In this document: positions 46,428 through 54,608 of the stretch, piece by piece
Layout of the letters: each line of letters begins with the position of its first letter
Numbering within the stretch: the first letter of the stretch is position 1
DNA from: Aquilonibacter sp963820185
Lineage (GTDB): Bacteria; Vulcanimicrobiota; Vulcanimicrobiia; Vulcanimicrobiales; Vulcanimicrobiaceae
Reading direction: 5' to 3'
Length of the DNA: 64,000 bases
Assembly: GCA_963820185.1 (NCBI GenBank)
Contig: CAWFYV010000004.1
Location: forward strand, 124,001 to 188,000
Position numbers and translations under genes: made by a program
The notes under the pieces: generated by a model
Told to the model about the DNA's origin: nothing
The model's database searches: none
What the model saw: only the letters and a program-made list of their open reading frames with translations

Positions 46428-48769
46428 GCAAGCTCTATTATCGTCACGCCGCCGGAGCCCTCGTCCTCGCGCCCATAGCGCACGCTTTTCACCGCAGGGT
46501 GGGTACCAAGATACTCCTGCAGACCGCGGCCGAGCATGCCGGTGCCTTTACCGTGAATCAGACGCAGCGGAGAATTGCCGGCAAGTGCAGCTTCGTCAAT
46601 CCAACGTTCGACCAGGGGTTCGGCTTCCACAAAGCGTTTGCCACGGACATCGAGTTCGGCCATCGTACGCGCCGCCGCATCGACCTTTACGCCGATGCCG
46701 GTGGCGGCAGTCGCAGCCCGCTTCGGCGGCGCCGCCGATGTCCGGCGCTCGACGTCGCTCTTCTGCACAACCGTCTTCATAGGCCCGATCGCAATGAGCA
46801 CCGTGTCCCCGTAGTCTTCGACCACGTTGCCATCGGTGCGTAAGGTACGCACGTGGACGCGATCGTTGGGTTGGAATGTGGTTTTCTCCGCCGGCTTCTG
46901 TGGAGGCCGGTCGGTCGCGCCGAGGTCGCGCCGTAACTCGTCGGCGCTTTTGCCCAGCAGAGCCGCGTGCGACGCGGTCACCTTTGGCCGGCTGGCTTGA
47001 TTCGCTGCAGCGCGCCGCTGCAACTCGGCCATGAACTCGCGCAGGCTGTTCTGCATGCGTTCTTCAGCGCGATCGGCAAAGGTCCGGCGTTCGGTTTCGA
47101 AAAGCGCGCGCTCGTGCGCAAGCGTGCCGCGTTCACGCTCGGCGGCCAAGCGCTGCGTGCGTAACGTATCGCGCTCCGATTGCAGTTCCGAGCTGCGCAG
47201 AGAAAGCTCCGCCAGCGCAGACTCGTAGTCCCGTTCACGCGAGTCGAGCAAGGCTTGTGCACGTTCGACGACATCTTGCGTGATCCCAAGTGCACGCGCG
47301 AGCGGAAATGCAAGCGATTGACCTGGCGCGCCGACATCGAGCGCGAAGGTGGGCGCGAACGTGTGCGGATCGAAGCGGACGCTCGCGTTCGCGACACCCG
47401 GCTGTCCGCTTGCAAAAAGCTTGAGCTCGGTAGCGTGCGTCGTCACGACGCCACATGCATGCACCACGAGCAAGCGCTCGAGCATCGCAATCGCGAGCGC
47501 CGCGCCCGCTCCCGGCTCGGTGCCACCGCCAATCTCGTCGACGAGCACGAGCGTCCGGTCATCGGCGATGTCAAGCATCTCACGCATTCGCGCCAGATGC
47601 GCCGAGAACGTCGATGCATTGAGCGCGATCGACTGCTCGTCGCCGATGTCGGCGATCACTTTCGTAAATCGGCCGATCCGTGTACCGAGCGACGCCGGCA
47701 CGTGCATTCCGCAATAGGTCATTGCGACGAAGAGCCCGACCATCTTGAGCGCGACGGTTTTGCCGCCCATGTTGGGGCCGCTGATCACAAGCAGTCGCGT
47801 GCCATGATCGAGCGGAATCGTCTGTGGCACGGCGCGTTCGCCCAAGAGCGGATGGCGCCCAGCTTCGATGTGCACGATCGCATCGTCGACGAGTTCGGGC
47901 ACGATCGCGTCCATTGCGCGCGCAACATTTGCCTTGGCGACCAGAAGGTCGATCTGCGCCAGCATTTCGATATTGCGCTCGATCGCGTCGGCAGCGCTCC
48001 CCACGCCGCGCGAGAGTTCCTCGAGGACGCGCTGCACTTCGCGCTCTTCCTCCAACCGTAGCGTGCGCAAGCGGTTGTTATCGTCGAGTGCGGCGAGAGG
48101 TTCCACGAAGAGCGTTTGTCCCGATCCGCTCGTATCATGGACGATCCCCGGAAACTCTCCCGCGAACTCCGCCTTGATCGGCACGACGAAGCGGCCCTCG
48201 CGAATCGTGACGACGTTGTCCTGAATCGCACGCGCGTACTTGTCCGACCGTAGGATCGCGCTCACGCGATCGCGTGCGTCGTTCTGCGCCTGCGCTAGAC
48301 TGCGGCGGATTCGCCCGAGCGCGTGTGAGGCACGATCGAGTACGACACCCCGTTCGTCGATCGCATCGGTCAACGCGCGCTGCAGATCGCGCAGATTGGT
48401 GTAGGGTGCGGTAACCGCCGCAAGCGCCTCGTGCTTGACTTCGCGAAGCGCGTTTGCCGCGGCGGCCGCGGCTGCAATCGCATCGCCGACCGCGCGCAAC
48501 TGCTCTGGGCCGAGCGTGCGACCCACCGCAGCAGCCTCAGTCAGCTCCGCGGTATCGATCGCCGGCATAACGTGCAGGTCACTGCTCGCGACGAGATCGC
48601 GGACGAGCGCGGTGCGGCCAACTTCGAGCCGCACGAGTGCAAATTCCAGAGCCGGCGCAAGTTGCGACGCGCGCGCTCTCCCGCGCTGGCTACGCGTAGC
48701 TGCAACGACGCGATCGCGTACCGCCGCGAAGTCGAGTGCCGTGAGCGTACGCTCGTCGGCCAGCGTCAT
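46424..48769 (-). CDS. mutS2: Endonuclease MutS2
   Basis: The 781-residue protein has the MutS2 layout: an N-terminal clamp/lever region, the ABC-type ATPase with Walker A SGPNMGGKTVALKM near 330 and DEIGGGTEPGAGAALA as Walker B, then a coiled-coil (SLRSSELQSERDTLRTQRLA) and a C-terminal Smr domain (ELDVRGKRFVEAEPLVERW, LIHGKGTGMLGRGLQ). It acts in suppressing recombination or resolving stalled ribosomes, depending on species. The ATG shares one base with the gatB stop (TGATG), which indicates coupling. Confidence 0.95.
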   Translation of the reverse strand: MTLADERTLTALDFAAVRDRVVAATRSQRGRARASQLAPALEFALVRLEVGRTALVRDLVASSDLHVMPAIDTAELTEAAAVGRTLGPEQLRAVGDAIAAAAAAANALREVKHEALAAVTAPYTNLRDLQRALTDAIDERGVVLDRASHALGRIRRSLAQAQNDARDRVSAILRSDKYARAIQDNVVTIREGRFVVPIKAEFAGEFPGIVHDTSGSGQTLFVEPLAALDDNNRLRTLRLEEEREVQRVLEELSRGVGSAADAIERNIEMLAQIDLLVAKANVARAMDAIVPELVDDAIVHIEAGRHPLLGERAVPQTIPLDHGTRLLVISGPNMGGKTVALKMVGLFVAMTYCGMHVPASLGTRIGRFTKVIADIGDEQSIALNASTFSAHLARMREMLDIADDRTLVLVDEIGGGTEPGAGAALAIAMLERLLVVHACGVVTTHATELKLFASGQPGVANASVRFDPHTFAPTFALDVGAPGQSLAFPLARALGITQDVVERAQALLDSRERDYESALAELSLRSSELQSERDTLRTQRLAAERERGTLAHERALFETERRTFADRAEERMQNSLREFMAELQRRAAANQASRPKVTASHAALLGKSADELRRDLGATDRPPQKPAEKTTFQPNDRVHVRTLRTDGNVVEDYGDTVLIAIGPMKTVVQKSDVERRTSAAPPKRAATAATGIGVKVDAAARTMAELDVRGKRFVEAEPLVERWIDEAALAGNSPLRLIHGKGTGMLGRGLQEYLGTHPAVKSVRYGREDEGSGGVTIIELA

Positions 48770-50229
48770 CAGGGGTTCTCGAGTTTTTGTTTCATCAGGC
48801 CATTCACCAATTGCGGGTCGGCCTTGCCCGCGCTGGCCTTCATCACCTGGCCCACGAGGAAGCCCATCACGTTGGTCTTACCGGCCCGATAATCGCTGAC
48901 GCTCTTCTGGTTAGCCGCCAGCACTTGGTCGATGAAGCGTTCAATCGCGGCGGGATCGCTCGTCTGCGCGAGCCCGTCGCGCTCGACGATCGCCTTGGGC
49001 GAGCCCTCGCCGTTCCACATCCGCGCGACAAGGTCTTTGGCGATCTTTGAATTGATCGTCTTCGTCTCGACAAGCACGATCAGTTCGGCCAGATGTTGCG
49101 CCGTCACCGGTGACGCATGCACCGGCGTTCCGGTTTCGTTCGCGAGGCGCGAGAGATCACCGAGGACGAAGTTCGTCGCCTGTTTCGGGCTTTCGCTCGC
49201 TTCGACGACCGCATCAAAAAATGTGGCAAGCGGCGCGTTGTCGACCAGTTGTGTGGCCTGTTTGACGTCGAGCCCGAGTTTGGTCGTGTAGCGCTCGAAG
49301 CGATGAATCGGCAACTCCGGCAAGCCTTCGCGCAACCGCTCGACGATGCCGCGCGCTGTTTCGAGCGGCACGAGGTCGGGATCGGGAAAGTAGCGGTAGT
49401 CGTGCGCCTGTTCTTTGCTCCGCATCGACACGCTCACGCCGCGCAACTCGTCCCAGCCGCGCGTCTCCTGTACGACGCGCTCGCCTTTCTCAAGCAGCGC
49501 GATCTGCCGCTCGATCTCGCTTTCGATCGCACGATGCACCGAGCGGAACGAGTTCATGTTCTTGATCTCGGTCTTTGTGCCTAACTTCTCGGAGCCGACA
49601 GGGCGCACGGAGACGTTGGCATCGCAGCGCAGCGAGCCTTCCTCCATCTTGACATCGCTCACACCAAGCTGTTGCAACGTGCGGCGCAGCGCCTCGAGAT
49701 AGCCAACCGCCTCATCAGCACTGTGGAGCTCCGGCTCCGACACGCATTCCATCAAAGGCACGCCCGCGCGGTTGAAATCCACCAGCGAGTAGGTGCTGCC
49801 GGCGATGCGGCCGTCATCCGAGCCCGCGTGGGTCGACTTACCCGTGTCTTCTTCTAAATGGATGCGCGTCAGCGCGCACTCTTTAATCGCGCCATCCTCG
49901 AGCCAGTAGCGCACAACGCCGCCGATCGTGAGCGGCATGTCGTATTGCGAGATCTGATAGTCCTTAGGCATGTCGGGGTAAAAGTAGTTTTTTCGATCGA
50001 ACTTCGAAAACGCCGGAATCTCTGCGCCAAACGCGAGCCCCGCGCTGATCATGTGCTCGATCGCCTCTTTGTTCACGACGGGCAATGACCCGGGGAGCGC
50101 GAGACAGACCGGACAGACCTTCGTGTTCGGCTCACCGCCAAACTCATTGACGCACCCGCAAAACATCTTGCTCTTGGTCTTGAGCTCGACGTGACACTCG
50201 ATGCCAATCACTGCTTCCCAAGCGCTCAT
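48769..50229 (-). CDS. gatB: Aspartyl/glutamyl-tRNA(Asn/Gln) amidotransferase subunit B
   Basis: A 486-residue protein. WEAVIGIECHVELKTKSKMF is the standard GatB start, and FNRAGVPLMECVSEPE, KTEIKNMNSFRSVHRAIE and the C-terminal YqeY-like helical tail are present. GatB carries the kinase-like active site that activates the tRNA-bound Glu or Asp. Start ATG 50229 is chosen over a distal GTG because GGAGGTGG is about 10 bases upstream and it overlaps the gatA stop (ATGA). The three gat genes form a C-A-B operon. Confidence 0.97.
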   Translation of the reverse strand: MSAWEAVIGIECHVELKTKSKMFCGCVNEFGGEPNTKVCPVCLALPGSLPVVNKEAIEHMISAGLAFGAEIPAFSKFDRKNYFYPDMPKDYQISQYDMPLTIGGVVRYWLEDGAIKECALTRIHLEEDTGKSTHAGSDDGRIAGSTYSLVDFNRAGVPLMECVSEPELHSADEAVGYLEALRRTLQQLGVSDVKMEEGSLRCDANVSVRPVGSEKLGTKTEIKNMNSFRSVHRAIESEIERQIALLEKGERVVQETRGWDELRGVSVSMRSKEQAHDYRYFPDPDLVPLETARGIVERLREGLPELPIHRFERYTTKLGLDVKQATQLVDNAPLATFFDAVVEASESPKQATNFVLGDLSRLANETGTPVHASPVTAQHLAELIVLVETKTINSKIAKDLVARMWNGEGSPKAIVERDGLAQTSDPAAIERFIDQVLAANQKSVSDYRAGKTNVMGFLVGQVMKASAGKADPQLVNGLMKQKLENP

Positions 50230-51719
50230 CGGCCAACCACCTCCGTTAGAGCTGGTTTGTGTTTTCCGGCGTGCTTCGTCTTCTGCTCGTAGGCGTGCGC
50301 GGCGGCGAGCAGCGGGCGTTCGTTGAAGAGCGGTGCGCAGAGCTGCAAGCCCATCGGCATCGGACGATTGCTTCCGGGCGGCGTGACCCAACCGCAGGGA
50401 ACCGAGAGCGCGGGCAAGCCGGCTAGCGACATCGGAATCGTGTAATAGTCCATCAAGTACATGCTATACGGATCGCTTTTCGCGTTGAACTCGAAGGCGG
50501 GCGAGCTCGCCGCCGGGCAGGCGATCAGGTCGCACGATACAAATGCACGCTCGAAGTCATGCGCGATCAGCGTGCGCGCTTTCTGCGCGCGCACATAGTA
50601 GGCATCGTAGTAGCCGCTCGAGAGCGCATAGGTACCGATCAAGATGCGCCGCTTCACTTCTGGACCAAAACCTGCTGCGCGCGTGCGCTCGTACATTTCG
50701 CTAACGTCGGCACCGTCCACACGCAGTCCGTAACGCACGCCGTCGAAGCGCGCAAGGTTGGACGAGCACTCGGCCGGTGCGATCAGGTAGTACGTGGCCA
50801 GACCATGCGCTGCAGTCGGCAGCTCGACCTCGACCAGCGTCGCGCCGAGCGCCTCGAGGTCACGATAGGCCTGGGCATAGAGTGTGTCGATCTCGGTGCC
50901 GAGTTTATCCGTTGCGAACTCTTTGACGAGGCCGATGCGCACGCCCGAAAGATCCGATCGGAGATGCGTGGCGGTCGTCTCGAGCGGTCGATCGATCGAG
51001 GTCGAATCCATCGGATCGTGGCCACCCATCGCATCGTACGCAAGCGCCGCGTCTTCGACCGTGCGCGTAAGCGGGCCGATCTGATCGAGGCTCGACGCAA
51101 ACGCAATGAGCCCGTAGCGTGACACGCGACCATAGGTCGGTTTGAAGCCCACGAGATTGCAAAAGGCTCCGGGCTCGCGAATCGATCCGCCGGTGTCGCT
51201 TCCCGTGCCGATTGCCGCTTCAAATGCTGCAACCGCAGCAGCCGAACCACCGCTCGAACCGCCAGGCACGCGCGAGAGGTCGTAAGGATTGCGCGTCACG
51301 CCGAGCGCCGAATTTTCACACGAGCTGCCCATTGCGAACTCGTCCATGTTCGCTTTGCCAAGCGGGATACAACCTGCTTCGAGGAGTCGCGTGACGGCGG
51401 TCGCCGTGTATGGTGCAACCCAGTTTTCCAGAATCTTGCTGCCCGCGGTCGTGCGCGTGCCGGTCAGGCACATGTTGTCCTTGACGGCGAGCGGCACACC
51501 GGCGAGCGGAAGCCGTTCGCCCGCTGCGACACGTGCGTCGACGCGCGTCGCCGCAGCCCGCGCTTGCGCATGCAGCAGGGTCAAGTACGAGCCGACTTGC
51601 CCGTCGACCGCGTCGATGTGCGCGAGCATAGCGTCGGTGACCTCGCGCGCCGAGAGCGCGCGGGCGTTGACCTCGCGTGCGATGTGCGCGGCGCTGCGTT
51701 CGATCAATGGATTGGACAC
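50226..51719 (-). CDS. gatA: Aspartyl/glutamyl-tRNA(Asn/Gln) amidotransferase subunit A
   Basis: The 497-residue protein is the amidase of the GatCAB complex. The Ser-cis-Ser-Lys triad is visible as AVKDNMC near 77, GGSSGGSAAAVAA near 155 and GSDTGGSIREP near 178. It releases ammonia from glutamine. The start is GTG 51719, with AAGGAAC 8 bases before it. The long frame upstream would run through gatC and is rejected. The presence of gatCAB implies that Gln-tRNA and/or Asn-tRNA is made by the indirect route. Confidence 0.97.
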   Translation of the reverse strand: MSNPLIERSAAHIAREVNARALSAREVTDAMLAHIDAVDGQVGSYLTLLHAQARAAATRVDARVAAGERLPLAGVPLAVKDNMCLTGTRTTAGSKILENWVAPYTATAVTRLLEAGCIPLGKANMDEFAMGSSCENSALGVTRNPYDLSRVPGGSSGGSAAAVAAFEAAIGTGSDTGGSIREPGAFCNLVGFKPTYGRVSRYGLIAFASSLDQIGPLTRTVEDAALAYDAMGGHDPMDSTSIDRPLETTATHLRSDLSGVRIGLVKEFATDKLGTEIDTLYAQAYRDLEALGATLVEVELPTAAHGLATYYLIAPAECSSNLARFDGVRYGLRVDGADVSEMYERTRAAGFGPEVKRRILIGTYALSSGYYDAYYVRAQKARTLIAHDFERAFVSCDLIACPAASSPAFEFNAKSDPYSMYLMDYYTIPMSLAGLPALSVPCGWVTPPGSNRPMPMGLQLCAPLFNERPLLAAAHAYEQKTKHAGKHKPALTEVVGR

Positions 51720-51730
51720 GGGGCGTTCCT

Positions 51731-52021
51731 TTATTCGGTGATGATCCGGGGCACGCGGAAGAATCCGCCTTGACGTTGCGGTGCTTGTCCGAGGACGACT
51801 TCGCGGTCCAAGCACGGCGTTACGACGTCCTCGCGCTCGACATTGCGCGATTCCACGACTTGTGCCGTTGCTGCAACCGAAGCCGTGTCAAGCGTCGCCA
51901 GCGATTCGACGTGCTCGAGCAAGTCGCCGAGTTGCGCGCCGAACCGTTGCACCTCGTCGTCGGTTAGCGCGATGCGTGCGAGCTTGGCAACATAGCGGAC
52001 ATCAATTTTCTCGGATGACAA
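51731..52021 (-). CDS. gatC: Aspartyl/glutamyl-tRNA(Asn/Gln) amidotransferase subunit C
   Basis: A 96-residue protein. KIDVRYVAKLARIALTDDEV, then FGAQLGDLLEHVESLATLDT match the GatC consensus. It belts GatA and GatB together. It starts 20 bases inside the end of the rRNA methyltransferase gene and ends 11 bases before gatA, as the first gene of the gat trio. Confidence 0.95.
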   Translation of the reverse strand: MSSEKIDVRYVAKLARIALTDDEVQRFGAQLGDLLEHVESLATLDTASVAATAQVVESRNVEREDVVTPCLDREVVLGQAPQRQGGFFRVPRIITE

Positions 52022-53489
52022 AGTCGGGATACTCCGATTGATTTTTGGCGAAGTCGTCTTCGGGCCAGATCGGGGGCTTCACGTCCTCGAACGCCACGGC
52101 GACGGCTAGGGGTTCCTCGGGCTCGCGGTACAGCGTGACCAGTGTCTCCACGTGCCCAGTTTGTGGGAACATGTCGAACGGTTGCACGATGCCGAGCCGG
52201 TATCCATTGGCGACCAAGAACTTCAAATCCCGGGCGAGTGTCGCTGGGTCGCAGGAAAGATACCAAATGTACGGCGCCTTGGCCTCTGCAATCGCGCCCA
52301 GCGTCACCTCATCGCTGCCCTTGCGAGGCGGATCCAGAAAGATGATGTCGGCCTCGCGCATCGCGTGCGCCGCTTCGGGCGTGCGCACGACGTCTTCAAC
52401 CCGGCCCGAACGAAAGCGCGCCCAATTCTCCAGGCCGTTGAGGGCGGCATTGCCTTCCGCTTCCGCAATCGCCTGCGCGCTCTCTTCAACACCATAGACC
52501 TGACAGCCGTGGCGCGCAAAAAAGAGCGCGAAGGTTCCCGCCCCGCAGTAGAGATCGACGATGCGCCGAGGATGCTCCAAGCCGGCACGCATGAAGTCGA
52601 AGATGCGCGAGACGATCTCTACATTGACTTGAAAGAACGAACCGGCAGAGACACGATAGCGAACGCCGTCGAGGACCTCTTCGATTTCGGAGCGCCCTAC
52701 GAGCGTTCGGTGTCGCCGGCCCATGATCGCGTTCTCGCTGCTGGGCTCGAAAGAGTTGGTCAACCCGACGGCACCGGGGAATACGCGCATGAGCGACTCG
52801 CTCGCGCGTGCGACTTCCGGCGACTGGCGCGGTGTCGTTAGCGTGACGACCGATTCACCGCTCGAACGCGCACTGCGTGCAACGACGTGTCGCGTGACGC
52901 CGAGCGCTTCCGCGATCTCCGGCGCGTTGCGCGCGCGGTTCAGGCGACCGATATAGTCGCTGAGCTGCGGGGTCACGATCGGACATGCCTCGATCGGCAC
53001 GAGATCGTGCGAGCGTTGCTGATAGAACCCGATCGTCGACGCGCCCGCACGCTGCTCCACCACAAGCGACATCTTGTTGCGGTACCCACGCGGATACGTC
53101 ATACCGACCGCATCGCGAACGGTTATGTCGGCAAAGCCGCCGATACGTACGAGCGCGTTGCGTACCGCGTCGGTCTTCCAGACGAGCTGAGCAGGGTAGC
53201 TCAAATGCTGGAGCTGGCAACCGCCGCAGGCGCCGAAGACCGGGCAAAAGGGGGCTGTGCGGTATTTCGAAGGAGCAAGGATCCGCACGAGTTCGCCGAT
53301 GGCATATTTTGGCTTGACGGCCGTGATGCGGACGCGCGCACGTTCCTGCGGCAACGGCCCGAAACAGAAGACCACGATGCCGCCGGTACGCCCGACGGCT
53401 TGTCCGTTGGCGAGAAGGTCCGAAAACGCGAGCTCGTACTCTGCGCCGACCGCGACCGGAGCGCTACGCGCTGTTTCGCTGTTCGTCAA
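52002..53489 (-). CDS. 23S rRNA (uracil-C5)-methyltransferase, RlmD/TrmA family
   Basis: The 495-residue protein has an N-terminal TRAM-like beta-barrel (1-65), then the cysteine cluster CPVFGACGGCQ near 80-90, and a fourth cysteine in EACPIVTPQ near 168 for a 4Fe-4S cluster. The SAM-binding Rossmann domain has VDLYCGAGTFALFFARHG, IFLDPPRKGSDE and the catalytic loop YLSCDPATLARDL. This set identifies an RlmD/RlmCD-like enzyme methylating a uridine of 23S rRNA. The start overlaps the upstream small gene by 26 bases, and the stop overlaps gatC. Confidence 0.92.
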   Translation of the reverse strand: MTNSETARSAPVAVGAEYELAFSDLLANGQAVGRTGGIVVFCFGPLPQERARVRITAVKPKYAIGELVRILAPSKYRTAPFCPVFGACGGCQLQHLSYPAQLVWKTDAVRNALVRIGGFADITVRDAVGMTYPRGYRNKMSLVVEQRAGASTIGFYQQRSHDLVPIEACPIVTPQLSDYIGRLNRARNAPEIAEALGVTRHVVARSARSSGESVVTLTTPRQSPEVARASESLMRVFPGAVGLTNSFEPSSENAIMGRRHRTLVGRSEIEEVLDGVRYRVSAGSFFQVNVEIVSRIFDFMRAGLEHPRRIVDLYCGAGTFALFFARHGCQVYGVEESAQAIAEAEGNAALNGLENWARFRSGRVEDVVRTPEAAHAMREADIIFLDPPRKGSDEVTLGAIAEAKAPYIWYLSCDPATLARDLKFLVANGYRLGIVQPFDMFPQTGHVETLVTLYREPEEPLAVAVAFEDVKPPIWPEDDFAKNQSEYPDFVIREN

Positions 53490-53694
53490 GCGTCTTGAGC
53501 AAGTGATTGGCCTCGTCGATCAGCTGCTGGATACGCTCGCTCGTAGGATCGACGGGGCGACGGCTCATCATGACGCGCACGACGGTAAACGCGAGCGCGG
53601 CGCCGAGACCTGCAACGCCGATCCACATCAGCGTGCGTGTGAGGTTCGCTTGGCGGCGGTCGTCGGATCGATCGTTGTCGGGTTGCTGGTCCAT
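53464..53694 (-). CDS. Small single-helix membrane protein, unknown
   Basis: A 76-residue protein with one hydrophobic helix (LMWIGVAGLGAALAFTVVRV, about 22-41) flanked by basic residues and a short coiled-coil tail (SERIQQLIDEANHLLKTLDE). No family recognised. It overlaps the methyltransferase start by 26 bases and heads the minus-strand operon down to 45038. It may be an assembly or regulatory small protein, or it may only provide a translational start. Confidence 0.7.
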   Translation of the reverse strand: MDQQPDNDRSDDRRQANLTRTLMWIGVAGLGAALAFTVVRVMMSRRPVDPTSERIQQLIDEANHLLKTLDEQRNSA

Positions 53695-53765
53695 CGTTTT
53701 TCTAAGGTTCGCGCCGCTGAAAGGTGATCCCGCCAGGCGAGCGGGAAGCCCCCTGCGCGTTGCCC

Positions 53766-54608
53766 ATGATCACCGAAACTGACGACCTCCAAGAACGTAA
53801 TGCTGACCGCGCCACCTGGCTGTGGGCGATGCTGGTTTCCGGCTTCGTCAATATTCTCGTGTATATGGTCATCGCGGGCGTGATCTCTCAGCGCATGCAG
53901 GCTATCCAGGCCGCACAAGTGCGCCCCGAAGAGACGTTCATGGTCGCGTCATCGTCGGTCCATATCGCGCAGCACAGCCACCCGGCGCCGCAGCAGCGGG
54001 AGCCCTCGCCGCTCGACGCACAAAAGTCGCAGCAAGAGCGGCCCAAGCGCGCGCAGCGCAAAGCCGAACCGAAACCGCAGGCGCAACCCACCGAAATTGC
54101 GCGGATTGTCGCGAGTGCGCCGCCGCAACCGAAGTCGGCGCCGAGAAAGCAGAATCAAGGGTCGCTTGCCGAGGAGCTTGCACAGCAGCAGGTCGCCTTT
54201 CAACACGAGGCGCAGCAGCTCAACTCGCAACACGCGCCGCTCTCGGTGGCAACGATCGATCCCTCACAGCGCGAGTCGGCGACCAAAACGTACCACATGA
54301 ATTTTTCGGGCAATCGGGAGCTGGAGGGCAAGGGTGAAGGCTACTTGATTCCGCTGCAGCGCTGGATCGGCGATAACGGCTCGCATTGCTACTACGGGCA
54401 ATACACCTGGCTCTATCCAACTGGGGGCACCGAGGTCGACAGTATTCCGTGGCCCTTCTGCTTCTCACCGAATAACGATCCGATCGCACACGGCATCCGG
54501 CAATTCCCGTTCCCCCTTCCGCCGGCTGGCTATAAGTTGCCCCCGGGGAGATATCTCTATCCGATCGAGAGGGACGTATACGAAGCGTGGCTCGCGCGTC
54601 AGGGTTAG
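53766..54608 (+). CDS. Membrane-anchored Gln/Pro-rich protein with TonB-like N-terminus
   Basis: A 280-residue protein. A single membrane helix (WLWAMLVSGFVNILVYMVIA) near the start is followed by about 130 residues rich in Gln, Pro, Lys and Arg. A C-terminal globular part of about 110 residues comes last (GKGEGYLIPLQRWIGDNGSH, YGQYTWLYPTGG). The first two parts resemble the anchor and periplasmic spacer of TonB/TolA-type proteins, but the C-terminal part lacks the TonB consensus. ATG 53766 is used; GTG 53724 adds 14 residues. It is convergent to imuC, sharing TTAG stops. Confidence 0.6.
   Translation: MITETDDLQERNADRATWLWAMLVSGFVNILVYMVIAGVISQRMQAIQAAQVRPEETFMVASSSVHIAQHSHPAPQQREPSPLDAQKSQQERPKRAQRKAEPKPQAQPTEIARIVASAPPQPKSAPRKQNQGSLAEELAQQQVAFQHEAQQLNSQHAPLSVATIDPSQRESATKTYHMNFSGNRELEGKGEGYLIPLQRWIGDNGSHCYYGQYTWLYPTGGTEVDSIPWPFCFSPNNDPIAHGIRQFPFPLPPAGYKLPPGRYLYPIERDVYEAWLARQG

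Noticed and set aside
53728..53746. Inverted repeat TCCCGC-N7-GCGGGA as a terminator
   Set aside because: Short stem without T-tract in a divergent promoter gap; it could be an operator or chance in GC-rich DNA.
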